Shown here: piece by piece, positions 34,176-39,026 of the stretch
Layout: every line of letters begins with the position of its first letter
How positions within the stretch are numbered: the stretch's first letter is position 1
NCBI RefSeq assembly: GCF_001949145.1
Contig: NW_019091414.1
Location: forward strand, 332,361 to 371,386
Direction of reading: 5' to 3'
Length of the DNA stretch: 39,026 nt
Source: Acanthaster planci
Taxonomy: Eukaryota; Echinodermata; Asteroidea; Valvatida; Acanthasteridae
Translations under genes and position numbers: made by a program
The notes under the pieces: model-generated
The model's database searches: none
What the model was told of the DNA's origin: nothing
What the model saw: the letters and a program-made list of their open reading frames with translations, nothing else

Positions 34176-35750
34176 GAAAGTTTCTTCTTTCTTCTTCATC
34201 ATTTGCATTTTTATGTTATTTAATCTTGGTAACTTTTCCAGTGTTAATTTTTTTCTGTGTCTGTTTTAATTTTGGATTGGCATGCACTCAAATAAGCGTG
34301 TTAAACAGACCACTGTTATTTTGCCTACAATATGCATGGGTAGCAAGGGGTGGGAAAAAAATCATCCTTTCATTGGTTTTCGATTTTACCTCAAATTTGT
34401 TCAAAATGCACATTTAATTGTCTCATTAATTTGAAATGAGGTTACTTTTTGTACTGACCGTCAGCCAAAGTTTTAGCAGCCACTGTAGGAAAACACGACT
34501 GGGATGTAAAAACAGCATACTTGTATTAATTCTGGCTAGCTTAGATTAGTTTGTTTCTTTTTTGCTAAGTTAGTTTATGCAAGACTTTCATGCTATACAG
34601 TACAGTAGAGTTTACAGTTAACAATTTAATGTATAGTTACCCATAGATTATTAATTTTTATGTTCCTATTATCCCTGGGTTATTTGTTTCTTCAGGTTAT
34701 GAATTTGTAATATGAAGATTTTGTAATCTTATCTGGATTTATTGAATTCACATTCACAAGCAAAAATCTATCTAATAAACTCTATTTTTAGACTTTTTAG
34801 AGTACTATTTTTCAAATATATTGGAGGTTATTCTAGAAGTACTTGAATGGTGTTGCCGCCGTATCTTTGAAGTTGAACTCGGTACTGTTTGCATTAAATT
34901 TGAAAGGAGCTCATTGTGAGAAAAATGCAGTTGGTCATCAGCTTCTGCAGTGTGATCCTTTCATCTTGCCTTTTGTCCTGGCCTCCGTTGCAGTGGTACA
35001 TGTACATGAACTTAGTCGAGCTTGCACAGTCTTCAACGAGGCCAGGAAAGTTAGTGAAGATGAAAAGTTTACCAAATCATGATTTCCATGTCATCAAATT
35101 TTCTGCTTGGCACCATTAGTTAATTCCAATGAAAAACTGGATGAAATTTGGTTCTCGTGCTGGCATCATCTTGACGAAAATAATGGCTCAGGTCTGTTTT
35201 CAGGAATAATTACCTTTGGCTGGTCTATTCTGCTGCATTCAGCCTTGCCTTGGTTTAATACCACCAATCCCCCCAGCGTGACAATGGCAAGGATAATTTG
35301 CGAGGGGGGTGGGAACTGGCCAAGGTGGACTTTTGCCAGGTTTTATTCTTTCTGGGGAGCACACGAGCACATCGAGCCTAGACGAGAGCAAGGGTCTACT
35401 GGCCCCACCCCAACAGTACAGAAACTGCTCCCATGGTACACTACCCCCCCCCCCCAAAGGTTTCATTTGATGTGTGTCTCAAACTGCCATGGAAGGAGCG
35501 TGTTTCCTTTTCAAATTTTTCATTTTTTTTAATCAGTTATTATTTTGTTAATTTAGGCTTGTCTAAAACTTGTTTGTGAAGGGCCATGCCACAGACACAC
35601 GTTGAGGGCGCCCCTTCTTTTCAGCTTTCCCAGCTAGCTAAAGCCGAAGATAGCAGAACTAGAACTTAAGTGGGCGCATGACGTAGAGCTAGCTACAAAT
35701 TCAGTTCAGTCTGGAAAGATGATCAGTCGTCGTCGTTAGGCCCAAGAAAA
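34176..35750. other. No gene recognised
   Basis: Two moderate open frames (around 34843-35082 and 35107-35532, plus) show no domain, no splice context I can support, and low-complexity composition (a poly-C run at about 35443). Treated as non-coding. Confidence 0.4.
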
Positions 35751-35997
35751 CGATTTTCCCCGTCTTTGTTCCTAATCGGGTGCGTTGACTCCTGAAAATT
35801 GGGCTGAGACAGCCTGTGGGCCGAATCATTCGGGGCGCTAATTAAGTGAGCCCAGGGGTCCCCCTTTACACGTTCGTTAAGAGAGAATTACACATTTTTA
35901 AAATCTAGGATGGTACAAAATCGTTCGAAAACGGACATAAGCCCAGAAACCGATTTTCCCCGTCTTTGTTCCTAATCGGGTGCGTTGACTCCTGAAA
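35751..35997. repeat. Exact 47-bp direct repeat with 200-bp period
   Basis: 35751-35797 and 35951-35997 are identical, beginning CGATTTTCCCCGTCTTTG and including CGGGTGCGTTGACTCC. The preceding bases are also similar (GCCCAAGAAAA versus GCCCAGAAAC). The intervening ~153 bp is not repeated further. This is a recent local duplication or two conserved elements; no family is known to me. Confidence 0.85.
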
Positions 35998-36491
35998 TCA
36001 ATATTATAGAGCAATTTCAATTTTTGCGTTTTCGTGTTTCACACTTTCTAAATAGTTTCCGGCACTTTTTTATATTTCTGCCATTAAATTCCATGCTTCT
36101 TTAGAAATCACCGAGTTTATGTGCCTCCAACTTCCTTAATTTAGAAGAGAATTGACAGTATACAAATTGCGAATCTGTTCGCGAAGGCATTATCTAGATC
36201 TCGGGGTCCATCATTCAAGTTGTCTCAGTGTACTAGCGCCCTCATCCATTTTGCATGAAGGCTCAGTGGTTTTTTATACACATTCCGTCTGTGTTTCCTG
36301 TTGGTGAAAAGAAAGCTCAGTTGTTCACGTTGTTTCATAGCTAAGATTCCAGCGAAGGATTGATTTAAACATTGCTTTTTTTCTGTGGTTTGTTTGTGGA
36401 CGTTTATGGGCTCTCGTTGCTATGCCGTAATTGGCCTCCGTATAATTTCTAGCCGGTTACCGTATACCGGTTACGTACGTACGTGTGAAGG

Positions 36492-36548
36492 GTCCGGTTG
36501 CTCAGCGCTTGCAACCAAACATTGTATAGCGCTGCGGCGCTATACAAT
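36492..36548. repeat. Two adjacent hairpins, GC-rich
   Basis: GGTTGC...GCAACC is followed at 36521-36548 by a perfect 12-bp-arm hairpin with a 4-nt loop (ATTGTATAGCGC, TGCG, GCGCTATACAAT). GTTACGTACGTACGTG and a duplicated CCGGTTACCG block lie just upstream. This could be a MITE end or a structured transcript. Confidence 0.6.
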
Positions 36549-36709
36549 CTTTGCTTGAAACCGTAAAAATAGCGTCCAGACGAAAATCAGGCCAGCCGAA
36601 ATTCCGGCCCAAATTTCGTGCAAATTTCAGCCTGGTTAGGCCTACTCATATTAAATCGTAGCGCTACTGTACCATTGTTAATGCAGACTTCACCTGCTAT
36701 GCCTGGAGG

Positions 36710-36991
36710 CTATTCATAGGAAGTCATGCAATTTTGGGGACGTTCTTTGACTATCTGCACCAAGAAAAGTCGGAGGGCACGGAGGGTAATGTCTGCTGTC
36801 TTATCATCCCAGATCACTAGGCCCAGCATTGCATATGCAGCTTGTGCGGACATTACAAGACCAAGAGTTGTCTCCAAGACCCACCTGAAATCTGGTGGGT
36901 AGGCCTCCACCGCACTTAAGGGACATTTGGTTTTGGTTAAGCAAGCCGGGACCAAGTTTGGGCACCTTATCTCTCTCCTAATAACATCCAA
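36710..36991 (-). other. Unrecognised 93-codon minus-strand frame
   Basis: ATG at 36989-36991, open to about 36710. It contains DFRWVLETTLGLVMSAQAAY and a short hydrophobic stretch. I recognise no domain and see no splice or promoter support. It could be a decayed transposon exon or chance. Confidence 0.2.
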
Positions 36992-38179
36992 ACATTTTGG
37001 GTCCCCAGAAATTGCAGGAAGTCAGTGAAAACATGGTAAATGACGAGTGTCTGTCCCCCAAGGGATCACAAACCTGCCTTGCCGGCTGGCCAAATAGTCA
37101 TGGAAAGAGTTCCAGACACGGACACCAAACCTTATGAGACTGGTCTGAAGAATTTGTTTCTCAATTCTAGGCATATTAATTGATTATTCTGATTGCTAAT
37201 GAACCACTGCAGAGGAAAACAAGTCATGTCTGTAAATGGAACCCTGTCTTCTGTCACTTGTGTCTTGGCATTTATACATAATACAAATTTGTAGCCGTCA
37301 CCATGATGTTTTCTTGAATGGGGGGAGCATGAAGCAGCCAGAACTAGCCTGAGAACCTACAATTTGTACAAATCTCATTTTTAAACATATGACAGTACTC
37401 AGACTACCTTAAAGCTATAAGTTGGGACATATTGCTTTTTCTAGGGGTAGCCGGGTATCAGAAGTAAGGTAGTCATCATAGCCATGGTAGGTGTGTTAAA
37501 GTACTCAGTAGCAGCAACTGAGTGTAGCATACATGTAGCAAGGGCTCAATTCTGAGGTGTTTTCAACCGAATAGGTGATTTTTATCAATTTCCTCTTGTT
37601 TGATTTTGGTCAGTGACTTTTGCTCACGAGCATGTAATACATGCATGTGCCTTTACGCCAGCATTTGTTCACGTCACTTCATCCTGTGCACAAACTATGA
37701 GACTTGTCTGAAAAAGTTTAATGTTTTTCAAGTAAATACTTCATTATTTTCACTGCTAAATTTGACGTTTTAGGACATTATTGCTTTGTGATGGTTAATA
37801 CATGTACATGTATAGGTGTATGTGGGTACTTGTAACTGAAAGGAATCATTATTGGTGTAAGTATATTGAATTCTCTCCAATTATGGAACCATACGTTTGT
37901 AATCAAAGTTTCGGAAGGAAATTAATGTCATGTTGGTTTTTAGTGGTTGAACATTGGACATGAGGAAAACTTCCCTTTCTGACTGCATGCTGGGAAAAAG
38001 TGCTTTTCCGAAATAATATGATAGTATAAATACCATAAGTATTTGAATCTCATGAAAAATAGGTCACTGTGCTTAAAGAGAAATTTACTAAAAACATTTG
38101 AAGAAGGCAATGTAAGGTTGGGTTCTTACACTGACGACAAAGTATTCCACAGTACTAATGAAAAATGTTTTCTCCTAGT
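36992..38179. other. No gene recognised
   Basis: Sequence upstream of GSTO copy E. A 25-nt first coding exon like those of copies B and D was looked for and not found. Confidence 0.4.
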
Positions 38180-38245
38180 TAGCCCCACTAGTGTGGCACA
38201 GATCACTATAAATCAGGAGTGATCCGTGCCACACTAGTGGGGCTA
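38180..38245. mobile_element. 66-bp mini-element with 20-bp perfect inverted ends and exact 9-bp flanking repeats
   Basis: Ends TAGCCCCACTAGTGTGGCAC (38180-38199) and its exact complement (38226-38245); pairing continues inward to 28 bp with one mismatch. The 9-mer TCTCCTAGT flanks both sides exactly (38171-38179, 38246-38254), as a target-site duplication would. Nine-base duplications are typical of Mutator-like elements, but the family cannot be fixed from this. Confidence 0.8.
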
Positions 38246-38273
38246 TCTCCTAGTAAACTCACATAATCACGTC

Positions 38274-38350
38274 ATGCTTTGTTTACATGTACATTTCCCT
38301 ATGGTGTCCCATCTCATTACCATAGGAAAGCCCATATGTAAACAAAGCTT
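38274..38350. repeat. Imperfect inverted repeat (hairpin MITE-like)
   Basis: GCTTTGTTTACAT (38276-38288) pairs with ATGTAAACAAAGC (38336-38348). Inside, TTTCCCTATGGT (38293-38304) pairs with ACCATAGGAAA (38319-38329) with one unpaired base. It lies only 29 bp after the 66-bp mini-element. Confidence 0.7.
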
Positions 38351-38593
38351 AACATCATTATGTTATAGGCTATATATATATGGTAACATCTACATTAAGT
38401 GTCGCTCTTTGAAAGTTTAATTTTCTTGCATCCATGGGCAAGATTGAAATGAGATTTTTGAGATTATTTGAGAGTTTCATGTCTTGAGCAAAGTAATTTA
38501 GATAACGGCTGTTACTCTCATTTGAACCATATTTCTGAGGTTACAGGTTAGAATTTGTCAATTTTTTATTCAAATGGCTCTTGCTTTATGTAG

Positions 38594-38699
38594 GTGACCC
38601 TCTGCCTGATTTGAGAGATGGTGTCCCATGGCTATTTAGCATGCGGTTCTCTCCATTTGCCCACTCGGTACGCTTGGTTCTTATGACAAAAGGAATCAG
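38594..38699 (+). CDS. Omega-GST-like copy E, active-site exon only, Ser replacing catalytic Cys (partial)
   Basis: One 106-nt exon, bounded by TAG before 38594 and GT at 38700-38701, with the same length and phases as exon 2 of copies A, B and D. It encodes DPLPDLRDG, then LFSMRFSPFAHSVRLVL and MTKGI. The alignment is unambiguous, but the catalytic Cys of the omega motif (CPFAQR) is Ser (TCT at 38650-38652) and the motif Arg is also Ser. A Ser here is the nucleophile-activating residue in theta/zeta-class GSTs, so this copy may have transferase chemistry unlike the thiol chemistry of omega GSTs. Exon 3 would be expected just past the window edge (intron 2 is 324-483 bp in the others). No first exon was found upstream. 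It could be a diverged functional paralogue or a decaying copy; the frame is open here. Confidence 0.8.
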
Positions 38700-39026
38700 G
38701 TAAGGGAAGTACATGTAAGTATGTACCGGGACATCTTCATGGCAGAGCAGAGGGTACTATGTCATGCTGCTTCAAAATGAAAAAAAATGGGGAAAAGCAT
38801 AAAATCTTCTAGCATGAAAGTTTCTTGCTGTATTGAGGATGCCTTTGGTCATAACAGATGTTAAGACAAGCCAAAAAATTGGCTTGGTGATGTGAGATTT
38901 TGTAATGGACTTGTCCTTGGCATATAAATTTCTCAGATGAATAAGAAATTAAATCATAGATTCATATTGATGTTATTATTGGTGTATTGTTTCTTTTGAG
39001 AATTCAACAACAATATGAAGTCTTCT
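38700..39026 (+). other. Start of intron 2 of copy E
   Basis: Begins GTAAGG and continues to the window end. No exon 3 (EEINC...KKPEF) is seen before 39026. Confidence 0.6.

Noticed and set aside
35107-35532. 141-codon plus-strand open frame
   Set aside because: No recognisable domain, includes poly-C derived Pro run, no splice or promoter support.

Overview
The window is animal nuclear DNA. It is AT-rich, has spliced genes with GT/AG introns, many retroelement and MITE-like insertions, and one 278-base run of N (11272-11549). The only confident host genes are a tandem family of omega-class glutathione S-transferases (GSTO), all on the + strand. The palindromic octamer TAGGCCTA is strongly over-represented (11 copies). 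With the GSTO sequence style and the CR1/L2-like, gypsy-like and hammerhead-bearing retroelement remnants, this suggests a marine deuterostome (echinoderm or hemichordate). That placement is inference from style only.

GSTO layout. Copy A (2239-4300) has four exons; its first coding exon was not found. Copy B (7416-10238) is a complete five-exon gene of 234 aa. Copy C (15781-16790) is a wrecked pseudogene. Copy D (25644-31612) is complete, 231 aa, with a large, transposon-stuffed first intron. Copy E (38594-38699) shows only its active-site exon before the window ends. All copies share intron positions and phases. The first coding exon is only 25 nt (8 codons plus one base), so ORF scanning misses it. 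Copies B and D keep the catalytic Cys (YCPFAQR). Copy A has an altered active site (YCTFSQR) and has lost the glutathione-binding Glu. Copy E has Ser in place of the catalytic Cys (FSPFAHS). The cluster therefore seems to mix normal, diverging and dead paralogues. Copies A, B and C also share their 3' flanks, so the duplication unit was several kb.

Between the genes, 1-365 (minus) is a Ty3/gypsy pol fragment and 12573-14445 is an eight-unit, ~235-bp satellite with higher-order structure. 14886-15625 (minus) is a LINE 3' end. 18243-18560 (minus) holds a retroelement C-terminal tail, a 36-bp perfect palindrome and a hammerhead-ribozyme-like core. Two CGTCG-rich foldback elements lie at 19141-19655 and 22195-22613 in opposite orientation. 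A 2.25-kb element with GGGGCGAGT-rich terminal inverted repeats spans 23119-25365. A hAT-like element full of GAGACC repeats (25711-26353) and a LINE (26601-27738) sit in intron 1 of copy D. A CR1/L2-like LINE with a (TTA)n tail (32485-34175) follows copy D. Several short hairpin MITEs are scattered through the window, one only 66 bp long with exact 9-bp flanking repeats.

Expected role: omega-class GSTs are cytosolic thioltransferase, dehydroascorbate-reductase and methylarsonate-reductase type enzymes that use an active-site Cys. The cluster would supply redox and xenobiotic defence, with copies A and E as candidates for altered chemistry.
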